A DNA stretch of 64,000 nucleotides, taken from the NCBI RefSeq assembly GCF_042477335.2, contig NC_091257.1, positions 46,780,501 to 46,844,500 on the forward strand. The letters are read 5' to 3'. This stretch comes from Ovis canadensis (taxonomy: Eukaryota > Chordata > Mammalia > Artiodactyla > Bovidae). Of this stretch, positions 33,600 to 45,400 are shown piece after piece (position 1 is the first letter of the stretch; each line of letters opens with the position of its first letter). The notes under the pieces were generated by a model that saw nothing but the letters and a program-made list of their open reading frames with translations, made no database searches and was not told the origin of the DNA. The translations under genes were made by a program, and so were the position numbers.

Positions 33600-33872
33600 C
33601 TGCTGCTGCTGCTAAGTCACTTCAGTGGTGTCTGACTCTGTGCGACCCCAGAGACAGCAGCCCACCAGGTCCCCTGTCCCTGGGATTCTCCAGGCAAGAA
33701 CACTAGAGTGGGTTGCCATTTCCTTCTCCAGTGCATGACAGTGAAAAGTAAAAGTGAAGTCGCTCAATCGTGTCCTACTCTTAGCGACCCCATGGACTAG
33801 AGCCCACCAGGCTCCTCCGTCCATGGGATTTTCCAGGCAAGAGTACTGGAGTGGGTTGCCATTGCCTTCTCC
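33600..33872 (-). repeat. Bov-A2 SINE, full length
   Basis: Reverse: tgctgctgctgctaagtcac through both Bov-A units to gccattgccttctcc. Flanked on both sides by atgaacaatact, a clear target duplication. Confidence 0.96.
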
Positions 33873-34281
33873 ATGAACAATACTACTAAACTAAAATCTA
33901 ACTGTCATGATGTCCATTTATTTCATAAGATTAAATTCGGTACAATAAATAACCTGATTATCACTCTGGATTTTAATACTGTTCTCTGTCTTATGCTCTA
34001 CACTACTTAAGTGAACAGACAGATCAATTGCATGGCTATAAAATAATGCATACTTTAAAAACACATACAAAATGTCTTACTATCTCACACTATGCAAATA
34101 TCAAGTTTTTCATCTATATAAACTTAAAGCTACGGTGTTCATTTTGGTGAGCGACAACAGAACAATGAAGCAATGCTGATTTTTTTCAGTTACATACAAT
34201 ACAGTAAGTACATACAATACATAAGTACATACAATACAGTACTTGTAAGAAGTCACCTTTCTCGGCCCCCTGGTATCTCTC
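33873..34281. other. Unassigned sequence with a small tandem repeat
   Basis: A short imperfect tandem of the unit acatacaatacagtaagt occurs at about 34190-34245. No gene. Confidence 0.5.
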
Positions 34282-34450
34282 TAAGGCAGTGTTTCTCAAA
34301 TGGATAGTGGAACCTCTAAACTGCCTATATCAAGCTGCCCAGGACCTTGCAAAAAATGCAGATTTCTCAGTTAACATGCCACTGGTGCAGAATTTCTAAG
34401 GGAGGGCGTCTGGGGTCCTAGGATCACTCTTATAGAAGCTGTGGTCAAAA
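34282..34450. mobile_element. MER5-like hAT DNA transposon remnant
   Basis: aggcagtgtttctcaaa, aaaatgcagatttctca, then aatttctaagggagggcgtc and ggggtcctaggatc follow the MER5A order. Confidence 0.5.
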
Positions 34451-34603
34451 TCCTTTTTTCTACAGTCTTAACTCTAAAAGTAAAATCCACAAAATGTTAA
34501 GTGGATTTAAAGAACAATTTTAATTTTCAAGTTGTACAAATGACATTTTAAAATACAGGGGGAAGGCAATACCCTAAATCAAGAAATAAAATGTATTAAA
34601 AAA

Positions 34604-34730
34604 TTTTTTTTAATGTTTTAGTCTTGCTGCATGGCATGTGGGATCTTAGTTCCCCAACCAGGGATTGAACCCGTGCCCCTGGCAGTGGAAGCTTGGAGTC
34701 TTAACCACTGTACCTCCAAGGAAGACCCAA
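34604..34730 (-). repeat. CHR-type SINE
   Basis: Reverse: ttgctgcatggcatgtggga, accagggattgaacccgtgc, gagtcttaaccactg. Confidence 0.88.
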
Positions 34731-35429
34731 AATGTATTTCCAGAGCATGCTCAACCCTGCATTATGTATCATTTTGGTAAAGCAGAATATCATGGTGAGA
34801 GTATACAATAAAGTAGAACAGAAACTGTAGTTAAGAACTTGTAAGCAAAACCAAAGTATATTAATTAATCACAGAGTTTTACAGTCTAGGAGCTTAAATA
34901 TCAACATAAAGTTTTGATTTCATAAAACGCCTGGAAATTCCATGTGTAAAAATCATTTAGTACTTTTTAATCCCTTAAAAAGACATCAATCTTCATGTAT
35001 CAGAGCAAGGCATATTAATCAGGTTAAAAAAAAAATCCCAATGCCACGTTTCAAAGCCAAACTCCAGTGAATTAGACCAAAAAGACCTATGTGTTACTCT
35101 GCAACCAAAATATGAAAAAACAAATCACATAAAACATCAAAGTTAGTATCACCAGTAAATGGGACAAATTGATATTCCTGTGGAAGAGTGAATAAATTAA
35201 AGCTAGTCATGAGGAAATATCAAACAAACACAAACTGAGAGACTTTCTCCAAAACAACTGTCCTGTACTGTTGAAAATGTTAAAACCATGAAATGAAGAA
35301 AAGCCACGGAATCATTCCAGACAAGAAGAGATGACAACTAAAGGAAGTGCCAGAACCTGGATGGGCTCTTGACCCACAACATATGTTCAGAACTTCCCTC
35401 TTGGTTTTTGAAGGACTGTAGTTTAGTTA
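34731..35429. other. Unassigned intergenic sequence
   Basis: No gene. The part 35050-35330 has an L1-3'-end flavour but no clear match. Confidence 0.35.
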
Positions 35430-35637
35430 GGTTTCCCTGGGGGCTCTGAGAGTCAAGAATTCGCCTGCAACACAAGAGACCTGGGTTCAATCCCCAGGTT
35501 GGGAAGAACCCCTGGAGAAGGAAATGGCAACTCACTCCAGTATTCTTGCCTGGAGAATCCCCTGGACAGAGGAGCCTAGCAGGCTCCATGGGGTTGCAAA
35601 GAGTCGGACACGACTAAAATGACTTCATTTTCACTTC
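35430..35637 (+). repeat. Bov-tA SINE
   Basis: Head ggtttccctgggggctctga through gagtcggacacgactaaaat. gtagtttag flanks both ends as target duplication. Confidence 0.94.
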
Positions 35638-36284
35638 GTAGTTTAGATATTCTGTCAGTTTTAATTTCCTCATTTGGGTCATCGTACTGTGGCTGTTTAA
35701 GAGAATGCCCTTGTTCTTAAGATCATACACTGAAGAAACGGTTCACAAAATATTTCAAATAGAATGTTACAACAAAATCACAAAATGTTAACAAGTAGGG
35801 ATTCAAGTGAAGACTAGCATTCTTGCAACTTTCTTGTAAGTTTGAAATTCTTTCAAAACAAAAAGTGAACCATGTATTTTTAAAAGCTGAAAAAGGAACA
35901 CTGGAAAAAAAGATAAAATTTTAAGAACATATTTTTAAGCTTCCAGTCTGGAGGAACACAAATCTCTGTTTCATAAATTTAGACTAAACAAACTGAATTT
36001 TCAATTTCATTTAATGCCTTCATATTGGAAATTACAAAACTATGTTGCTCTTTTTATCATATATATATGTATATTCCAGATCTATGTATATATTGATGGA
36101 AAATATGTCTACATTTTACACATTCATTTAAATCTTGCTTCTTACAGTTATTCTTCCTTCAGTGTCGCACCTTGATGATTTAACAGCTGCATATCTGTAA
36201 GGGTTTGAAAATAAATTTAAACCAGAATATTACCTATTTAATGGCAGTCTGATACACTTATACACGTGAGTAACAAAGAACCTT
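35638..36284. other. Unassigned intergenic sequence
   Basis: No gene or confident repeat. Confidence 0.35.
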
Positions 36285-36405
36285 GCCACATCTGGATGGG
36301 GAGAAAGGATACATATTTATGTATGGCTGAGTCCCTCTGCTGTCCACCTGAAACTATCACAACCTAGTTAATCAGCTATACTTCAACATACATAAAAAGT
36401 TCTTA
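36285..36405 (+). repeat. L1 3' tail
   Basis: tgtatggctgagtccctctg, gtccacctgaaactatcaca, tcagctatacttcaacata. Confidence 0.8.
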
Positions 36406-36842
36406 AAAAGCCAATAAACTCTGCCACATCAGGTTATCTATGCACTCAGTTTTGTTAAAGCACAAGTAATCATTCCACACTGTGATTTTCTAACCAATCT
36501 GACCTGGTAATTATGTCAGAGGTTCACTGTGTATTTTGGCTAGACAGACGTATGCTAAGAGGAAGATGTTAATTCCTTAAAACAGTCCTTGGCACACAGT
36601 GAGCACAAATATTCTTGGGGGCAGAGAGGAGGGGAAGGGATTATTGCATAATCTTATATCACTTCTGTGATATATCACCAGAAACCATGAGATAGTGGCA
36701 TAATAATGAGATGCTTAATAATCTGAAGATGTAATGTTTCTGAGACCCTACAGATGTCAAAGAACAAACGCCTTTAATATTTATTTTGGCATTTTTAACT
36801 AAGTTATAACTATTAGGGAAGTTGCTTTATTAATATCAAACT

Positions 36843-36990
36843 GGGGTACTTCCCTGGCAGTCCAATGGTTAAGAATCTGTGTGGAATCCGTGCTTCCCAC
36901 TACAGGGGACGCAGGTTCAATTCCTGGTTGGGAAATTAAGATCCCACATGCCACATGGTATAGCCAAAGAACAACAACAAAAATAACAAA
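36843..36990 (+). repeat. CHR-type SINE
   Basis: gtacttccctggcagtccaa, ggttcaattcctggttggga, acatgccacatggtatagcc, (CAA)n tail. Confidence 0.88.
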
Positions 36991-38508
36991 TTGAGAACCA
37001 TGAAAAGTTGAAAAAAAAAAAAAGACTGGAAAAATTTTAAAATGCATATTATACCTATTATTGTGTGATATATTAAACTATAGAGCTATGAAAAATGTAA
37101 AACTAGAATTGCAAGGAATGTGAAATCCCACTGGAAGTTGTTGGCATCAAAATTTCTTGGTACATGGTTTGTCAAATCCAAAATCTTCAGGACTGAATTC
37201 AAAATCTATTTGATTCAAGCCTGATGTGCATACTCAAAGGAATGTTATAGTGGCTTTGGGAGATTTTCCAAAAAAGATTCTATCACAGGAGACAAGCGCA
37301 AAGGACTTTCAAATATTTCTCCTTATTGCAATCAAATTACCATTTGAACACTTTATTTTCTACACAAAAGATGGCTGAGAATTAGCTGAAATAAAAGATC
37401 CCGAAGATAAACTAAATCTAAAGTTTAGGCATACTTTGAGCATATTAACAGTCTCTGAATAGTCTGATGTACCGCATTTTTATTAAAGTTGATCACAATT
37501 TCTACTTCAAGATATTCCATCACTTAAGGGGAAAAAAAGAGTATTAAATCTGCTCGTTAGGCGTACAAGGTGAATTAATGCAAATTTTAGGAAGAAGACT
37601 GAAAATACTTTTCATAAGACAGGCATCTAACAGGATAAACATGTGAACTTCTTATACTATGTTACCAAAGGGGGAAAGTCCCTGAAAATTTCTTCCATAT
37701 AAAAATTCAAGATAAAAACAATCAAAGTCAAATAAATACAGAATGAACATTGCATTTTTGAAAATTAGTAACCTAATATTACAGAGAAAATATTAAAATG
37801 TAATAAAAGAAATAGCACCTTTTAAAAATCAAGTTATCTAAGATGTAAGTTTGCAAAACTATTCTGAACTACAAATTTCCACATGAAATCATTTGAAGAG
37901 GAAGTGATAATGCAAAACAAGCAATTCTGAAAAGTGAAAAGTTACATGTCAACTATAAATGGAAACAATACAGAACAATTAAAGCCAAAATTATACCTAC
38001 ACATCTATAACAAGCAAAAAATCCTTTTTTTTTAAGTCACATATTTAAAATTCTCTTTAAAACAGGTCAGGAAAGCAATATACTTTAATATTAGAGGGGA
38101 AATTTTTAAAGGATATACTTAAGAATTAAAGCATGATTAGATTATCTTCAGTGTATCTTTCTATTAAACATGTGGACAGAAGCTTTATTATGAGACTTTT
38201 TACTGGTCAACAAAATTCAGAATAAAATAAGTCTATTTTAGATCATATCCTAAAATTTCTGTTATCTAAGTACCACAAAGGTGTATCACAAGATGAATTT
38301 TATTAGATGATCCCACAGTATAGAGCAGCCTTTTTCAGCCAGAGTTCCCAATATAACCATCAGACTCAATATTATCATTTTTCTTTTTACAAGTGAAACC
38401 AGGTATACACTTATATTCTTTCTAATCTGTTAAAATCCTTACAGTTGGAAAGGTTGACCTTGAGTAGTCAATTCAAATGAAAATAAATGTGCTTTAGCAG
38501 TAATTTCA
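36991..38508. other. Unassigned, repeat-poor 1.5 kb below HACD1
   Basis: AT-rich single-copy-looking sequence without recent SINEs. It could hold HACD1 3' regulatory sequence or an extended 3' UTR; nothing proves it. Confidence 0.4.
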
Positions 38509-38741
38509 GGAGAAGGCAATGGTATCCCACTCCAGTACTCTTGCCTGGAAAATCCCATGGGCGGAGGAGCCTGGTAGGCTGCAGTCCATGGGGTCGCTAA
38601 AAGTTGGACACGACTGAGTGACTTCACTTTCACTTTTCACTTTCATGCATTGGAGAAGGAAATGGCAACCCACTCCAGTGTTCTTGCCTGGAGAATCCCA
38701 GGGACGGGAAAGCCTGGTGGGCTGCCGTCTGTGCGACTTAG
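38509..38741 (+). repeat. Bov-A2 SINE
   Basis: ggagaaggcaatggtatccc to gcgacttagcagcagcag, flanked by agtaatttca on both sides. Confidence 0.95.
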
Positions 38742-39389
38742 CAGCAGCAGTAATTTCAATGGCCTAAACATATTTCTAAAGACTATTTTCCAACTGTGAC
38801 ATCTTCTTGAGTATTTTTGACTTTTATATGGCTACTTTATCTAAATCAAAAGATTTATCCTAGCAAATTATGTCCACGTTTCCAAAAGCTGTTATTAATC
38901 AAAAATGCTACCTGTTATACTTCAGAGAAATAGACCCTGGGTTCAAGAAATGCCAATACATTATTAACAAGTTATCATAATTCTGTATTTAGTTTCACTT
39001 ATAAATATCACACAAATATCACTGGCAGGCATTATAACGTTAAATCATTAAACTAATTTTTAAATATTGATTTTAAAAGCTTTGAACCTATGTAGCAAAA
39101 ATTACTTAGTGAAACTTAAAAACTATTGAAGCTTTTGCCCCACCCCCACTCCAGGTAATATACCCAATTATTTTTTTTGATGATCATCACCTACCCAGGA
39201 GTTTATACTTGTAGCAAATGGAGCTGGCACAATCTGAAGACAAATATTGGCAAATACCACGTGCCCCAAGTTATAGTTTAAGAAATAATACAACCCGCAA
39301 TATTTATCAAGTTGTTTATTCTTGTTATTAAAACTTGGACTCAAGTAATCCTGGTTATTCTGGAAAAAGCACCTTGTTGTGGGGATCAT
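38742..39389 (-). other. HACD1 3' UTR and immediate 3' flank
   Basis: Unique AT-rich sequence directly downstream of the HACD1 stop. A minus-strand AATAAA at 39315-39320 would give a 3' UTR of under 100 nt, but longer forms ending further down are possible. No repeat recognised. Confidence 0.45.
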
Positions 39390-39472
39390 TTAATCATCCT
39401 TTTCGACAATCACCTCTCCATGAAGCACCTTTCTTCTCTGACGTAACATATGAAAGTAGAGTTGTGGAAACA
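39390..39472 (-). CDS. HACD1: HACD1 coding exon 7 (residues 262-288 and stop)
   Basis: The acceptor ccattaag precedes TG-TTT-CCA. The exon completes Leu262, then encodes [16 protein letters not shown] and [10 protein letters not shown] and ends with TAA at 39390-39392. This gives the last hydrophobic segment and a short charged cytosolic tail. The 3' UTR continues below 39390. An AATAAA lies on the minus strand at 39315-39320, others at about 38299 and 38184, but I cannot say which is used. Confidence 0.94.
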
Positions 39473-42400
39473 CTTAATGGAGAAAAGAGAACAAGAAGGT
39501 AAGCTTTTGCTGGAAATGTTTTATAGTTGCAGCCTCTCAAACATGGTGATCTTTGACAGCAAGCCCGTCATGCACCATGGCTACCACCCTAATCATTACA
39601 GGACTCAGATGCCCTGAGCTCAGATGTAAGGGCTCAGACGTAAGGGTACAAATGGAGGCTCCTGTACCATATGCCTAAATGTTTTAATACCATAAACTGT
39701 CAATTTTTTTTAGCAAACTTAAATATTTTCTTAAATATATCTTTGTAATGACATGGAAGGCCATGTTTGAATTGAGAACTCTATAACACTGGATGGACCT
39801 AGAGACTGTCATACAGGGTAAAGTAATTCAGAAAGAGAAAACAAATATCATGTATTAACGCGTATATGTGCAATCTAGAAAAACGCTACAGATGAACCTA
39901 TTTGCAAAGTAGAAACTGAGACACAAACATAGAGAACAAACATATGGACACCAAGGTGGGGGGTGGTGTGAGATGAATCGGAAGACTGGGATTGCCATGT
40001 ATACCCTGCTATGTATAAAATAGGTAATTAATGAGAACCAACTGTATAGCACAAGGAACTCTACTCAAGGCTCTGTGGTGACAAAGAGGGGATATATGCA
40101 TCTGTATAGCTGATTCACCTTGCTGTACAGCAGAAACACAACATTGTAAAGCAACTAAACTCTGATTAAGAAAAAAGGTTTCAAAAAAAAAAAAGAAAAA
40201 AGGTTTCTATAACTTTTAGGAATACTGTGCCAGAACAGTGCAGCACAAAGAACCTGGCCCCTTCTCTGTGTTCTATCAGCTGCCCTATGTCATGAGGGGT
40301 TTCAGGAACATCTGTGTGGATGTCCAACCCCACGCAACCCAGCTGCATCCATCCACCTCCCAAATAGCTTCCCCTTGTCTCAAGGACGTGCACACAGGTG
40401 ACACAGTTAACCCTCAGGAGAACAGATTGGGGAAGAGAGCAAGGCAGTCCCTGGATGCATGCCCAGCGCCATCTGGGTAGCAAATTCCATGGTTCTAGCT
40501 TTCTAGGATGTGAACGAAGGAAAGGGGTCCTGTGTGGAAGAGTGATCAGTGTGGGCCCAGAGCAAAAACCCCTACTGGTTGGGCATAAGGGTGGTCTGTT
40601 ATCTACAAACACACAAATGCACATACATGTATTAGGTCAGTTAAACAAACGGTTATCCACCCTGCCGAATTTGGAGAATTATTCTGAGTCAGTTTGAACC
40701 AGTACTTTGAATTATAGGGTAAATGCTAGTGGATGAGCAAATTAACATTAGCTATAAATATTACAAATGTAAAAATACATCTGAAAATGATACAGAATAA
40801 CCAAAATGAATGAATCTAATGACAAAACAAGCTCTGAATATTTTGCTCAGGGAACTGTGGATAAGTACTTACAGAATTTAGCTCAAATGGAGCCAAAATG
40901 CATGAAAGATTTTACTTTTTATTTAAGTAGGTACTATCCACCTTTATAAATGTAACCATCATATTATATCTAAGAGTCTAAATATATTCAGGCAATGTAG
41001 ACTTAAAGCTAACTGACCAAGTTTTGCAAATACGTCTGTAACATCTTGATTAGATCAGACTTGTTTTGAGTGCTAAGATAAGTGCTCAAAATATACTTTT
41101 ATACTTGTAACTGGCAAAGTATTTAAAAGAGTCAGACATTACTTACAGACTAAACAACATCAAAACTAATACTAATCAGGTGAAAAACATCCCCTGCTGA
41201 CTGACTGATCCTCCAGCAGGAGGTGGGGTCTCAGGTAACTGACAGCCTGATAAACTGAGAAGCTGCTACTGACAAAGGCCAGTCTTCACAGGACACCTGA
41301 AAATGCGCTCTTACAAGTTACTGGTTTCATGGTTTCAAACCATGATCTCTTGGACCCTGGGTTTTCACAGACATGCCTTGGTGACTGTGAAGAAAAAGGG
41401 AACTCAAGACCTGAACCTGTAAGTATCAGGGGACAAGTGTGGTTCTGCTCCATGTGTGCTGCTATTCACTAGATGCTGGGAAAATCAGGGGAAGAAACAA
41501 GTATTATAGGCTTAGCATCCCTGAGACCCCTGAACTCGTTCTGGTAGAGAAAAAGAAAAGAGTCAGACTGAGAAGAGAGAGGATCAGGGAATAAAAACAT
41601 ATGACAAGTCCGTTCTCTATGTCTGCCATCTCTCTCTATTCCTGCCCCACAAATAGGTTCATTGGTACCACTGATTCTACATATATGCATTAATATACAA
41701 TATTTGGTTTTCTCTTTCTGACTTAGTCTGCTCTGTATCACAAGCTCTATGTCCAGACAAATCTCTTCTTTTTTTGGATTTCCTTCCCCTTTAGGTCACC
41801 ACAGAGCACAGCAGAGTTCCTTGTGCATAGAGTAGATTCTGGTTAGTTATCTATTTCATACATCATGGTATATATATGTCAATCTTCTGACATCCTTCGA
41901 AGCACTTGCACAGTGTAGCCTACATCAGAGTGCTAACAGATACATACTCACATGGTATATATGAGGCCATGGTTATAAGAAGAAAATAATAGTAGTCAAA
42001 AGAGACATTGTATTTATTGGGAAGTCTTATGGAGAACATTCCTGTTTTCTTCACATATGGTAAGGCAGCGTATATTGTAAGAAGTTCACCAGCAACTCCA
42101 ACAGGATATAAGATGATAAAAAAATTATATCTAGAGAAAGAATAATCAGAATTATTTTGCTAGAATAATTACTGGGTTTTATCATTCTTTTGCTACTACT
42201 TTATTTAAGTTTAAAAATTCTCCTTCCTATATACTTATATTAACCTCACATACAAGGTTAATCTTTTCTACTTTAATCATTTACTTAGTAATTTAATTAT
42301 TATCACTTTTTTTTCTTCTAGCAGTTCCCATTTTAAACAGCAAGATCTTAATAAAGTAAGAAGTCAACTTACTTTATAGGACTTAACTATAAATTTTAAA

Positions 42401-45400
42401 GTCAATGATTGATTTTTAAGTATGATAAATAATACAAGTATTTATTACAGTCTATTGTAAAGTAAATATAAGCATTGTAAGATATTATAAAAGTAACTGC
42501 TTGGGCCACCTGGAATCATACTGATTTTTTTCCCTGTAGCTAGTCATTTGTTGATCCAATGCTATGTTTTTAAAAGGTCAGTTATGATTCTAATTTTAGA
42601 TCTAAATTTTGAAACTGCCAAAATAGTTGTTTGGAGGCATTCGGAAAACCCTTTGTGGTTATTAATGAAAAGAAACTCCTATTTTAGAAAACTGATAAAA
42701 ACCATCTGAAGCATCATCAATAACTGCTAACCGACATATTGTCTAAAATTGTTTTTATGATAAAACAAGGAAGATAGGTCATTTCCTGAATCTGCATATT
42801 AAAGGAATAGTTAGATTACTTAAAATGGAGCTGAGAAAGTTCTAGTCAAAATCCAAATCACAGTTTGTTCATTTGGATTGCAGGTCATCCTCTCACACAC
42901 ACTGGGCCTGCAAGTGCCTGGCATCACTTCCGCCTGTAGTTAAGAGGTGCCCTGTGAAGTCTCCACTGGTGGACCAACAGGGCACCCTCAAGCACCCCAG
43001 GTAATAACATTTCTCCATTTAAAAACAATCAGTTTTCTCCAAGTCAGTTGCTCTATAATAGTTACCACAGAAGTTAAGGTCAAAATTTTGGTGGAAAAAG
43101 AAAGCAAGCAAATTGATCTGGATTTTAATCATTTTGTTGGGATTAAGACATATTTGTAAAGAGAAGTCAAGTGTGTGAATACAGAAGGAGCTTGGAGACA
43201 ACTTAAAAGTCGCCTTACTTCCATGTGTCAAGGATATGTATGCAAAGACAAGAGATGACAGAGAAAGGCAGAATTATTTGCCAAAATAGATGAACGGGTA
43301 AAGAAAGAAGAATGATTCTTCAACAGTCCCTGCATGCCCCTTCCTTGCCTTGTGCACAGTACAGTTCTCATCAGCCTTGTGTTGTTCTGTGTATATCACT
43401 TAAATCAATCTTTTCCTATCTCAATTTAAAAGCACATAACTGAACATTTTATATTCCTTTCTCAAGTAAGACATTCAAACGTAAGTATTTTTTTAACTTT
43501 ATGTGGCTCTCAGATGACTTTTTTTGGGTAGGACTATTCTTTAATTGAAAAAAAACACGCAAAATAAAGTATGTTAAAGTCATAAAAGCAGTAATTATTT
43601 TCAATGAAATGGGGAGAGATTACATAATTTATTTGACTTTATTTGCACTTTAAAAGGCTGTATGTCACCAATTCTCTAAGTTTTGCAGCAGCATGAGAGA
43701 TTTAACTAATATTCCAAAAAAGATATGATGCTTCCTTACAGATTCCCAATTGTCATCAAAAAATTTTTTAAGGGAATGCATTTTTGAAAATAAAAAGAAA
43801 TCAGTATGAAAACATAACAATATACATTTATCTATTCAGTGAGCTTTTCTAAGAACATTTTTGACAAATAAAGAAAATCAAATCATATCCAAATATCCAA
43901 ATCATCATAGTAGGGCAATGCTTTATAAATAAGAAGCCATTTTTAAAGTGAAGTTTTATTTAAGAATGGCTTCAGCATTTGAACATTGAATGCTACTTTA
44001 GGTTAGTTTAATAAGGTGGGCAAATACCTATAGGAGTTTGGGATCTTTATGAGTTTTTACATGAAATGTTAATTATTCATGATTATGATGAACTGACATG
44101 ATATATTATGTTAAAATATGCATTTCAAAGTTGAAAGATTTTACAGAAACTTGTTTACCATTAAGGCAACTGACAAAGGATTTCTGACAGCAAACTTAAG
44201 CATGCAATGGTAGAATTTTGAACTTTTCCAGAAATTCAAGACATGCAAATGCATTCTAAAAGGCAGACAAAATATTAAAGACCATTACCTTCCACAAATT
44301 TTATAAATATAGCAAATAAAAAGAGACTATATCTTGAATTAGTATTTTCAAAGGTGCTGGAGGGTCTGAAAGACTTGAGGTCATGCAAAATGACAATGAG
44401 TCACATACTGGGATTAGCATCCAGCCACATTCCAAACTGCTAATCTTGTGAAAGCCCCAATTGCTAGAGTGATTAAATTTTCTGGTACAGGAAAAATAAA
44501 ACCAACCAAATGCTTATAAATGGTAGCGCAACCTTCAGCAGATAAAATGTTTAAGCTCATATTATAATTTTAAAGCCTTATTTTATATACAAGGGCTTCC
44601 CTGGTAGCTCAGCTGGTAAAGAATCCACCTGCAATGCAGGAGACCCCGGTTCAATTCCTGGGTTGGGAAGATCCCCTGGATACAGTTACCTACTCCAGTA
44701 TTCTGGCCTGGAGAATTCCATGGACTGTAGAGTCCATAGGGTCACAGAGTCAGACATGACTGAGCAACTTTCATTCACTCACTCACTTTATATACAAAAT
44801 GGTAAGCCACAAAAAAAAGAGCTAGAGAATATAAAAAAGTTTGAAAGGATATATATTGATAGTATAATTAACAGATTATCTTTTATAAGGGGAATATAGA
44901 CAAATTTAAGTTTTTATTCTTAAGATAAAGTGTTAGGTTTTTAGTATATGGTAATCAAAAACCCCAACCAGAAGTAATCTAAATTCTGGCAATAGAGAAC
45001 TGAGTCATTCATCCTATGGAATAGGACGCAGCATTGAGACAGAGAGCAAGCTCTAAATGGATCTGTGCCAATTTAAAAAAGAAAACAAGAGCTCCAACAT
45101 ATAAACAAAAATCAAGTATCATGTCATTCATTTATTTTTCAAAAACTCACATCTGTGTGTTCCCATTGTTAATTAGAAAAAGTCTGGATGGTAAACTCCC
45201 AACTTTCTCCAGGGAGAGGGCAGGGCGATCAGGTAGGAATACTAACAGAACTTTCAATGTTTATTATATAGACTAAAAACTGTGTTTTTTATAATGAAAA
45301 CATACTACTTTTGTACCTAAATTTTAAAAATGTTAAGACTGAAGATACCATCAAACTCTTTTGTCCTACTTATGTGGGATATCTATCCATCTATGTATCT

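Noticed and set aside
40181..40624. A 147-aa reverse open frame in HACD1 intron 6
   Set aside because: No recognisable domain, ends in poly-Phe read from a poly(A) tract, and lies in an intron.
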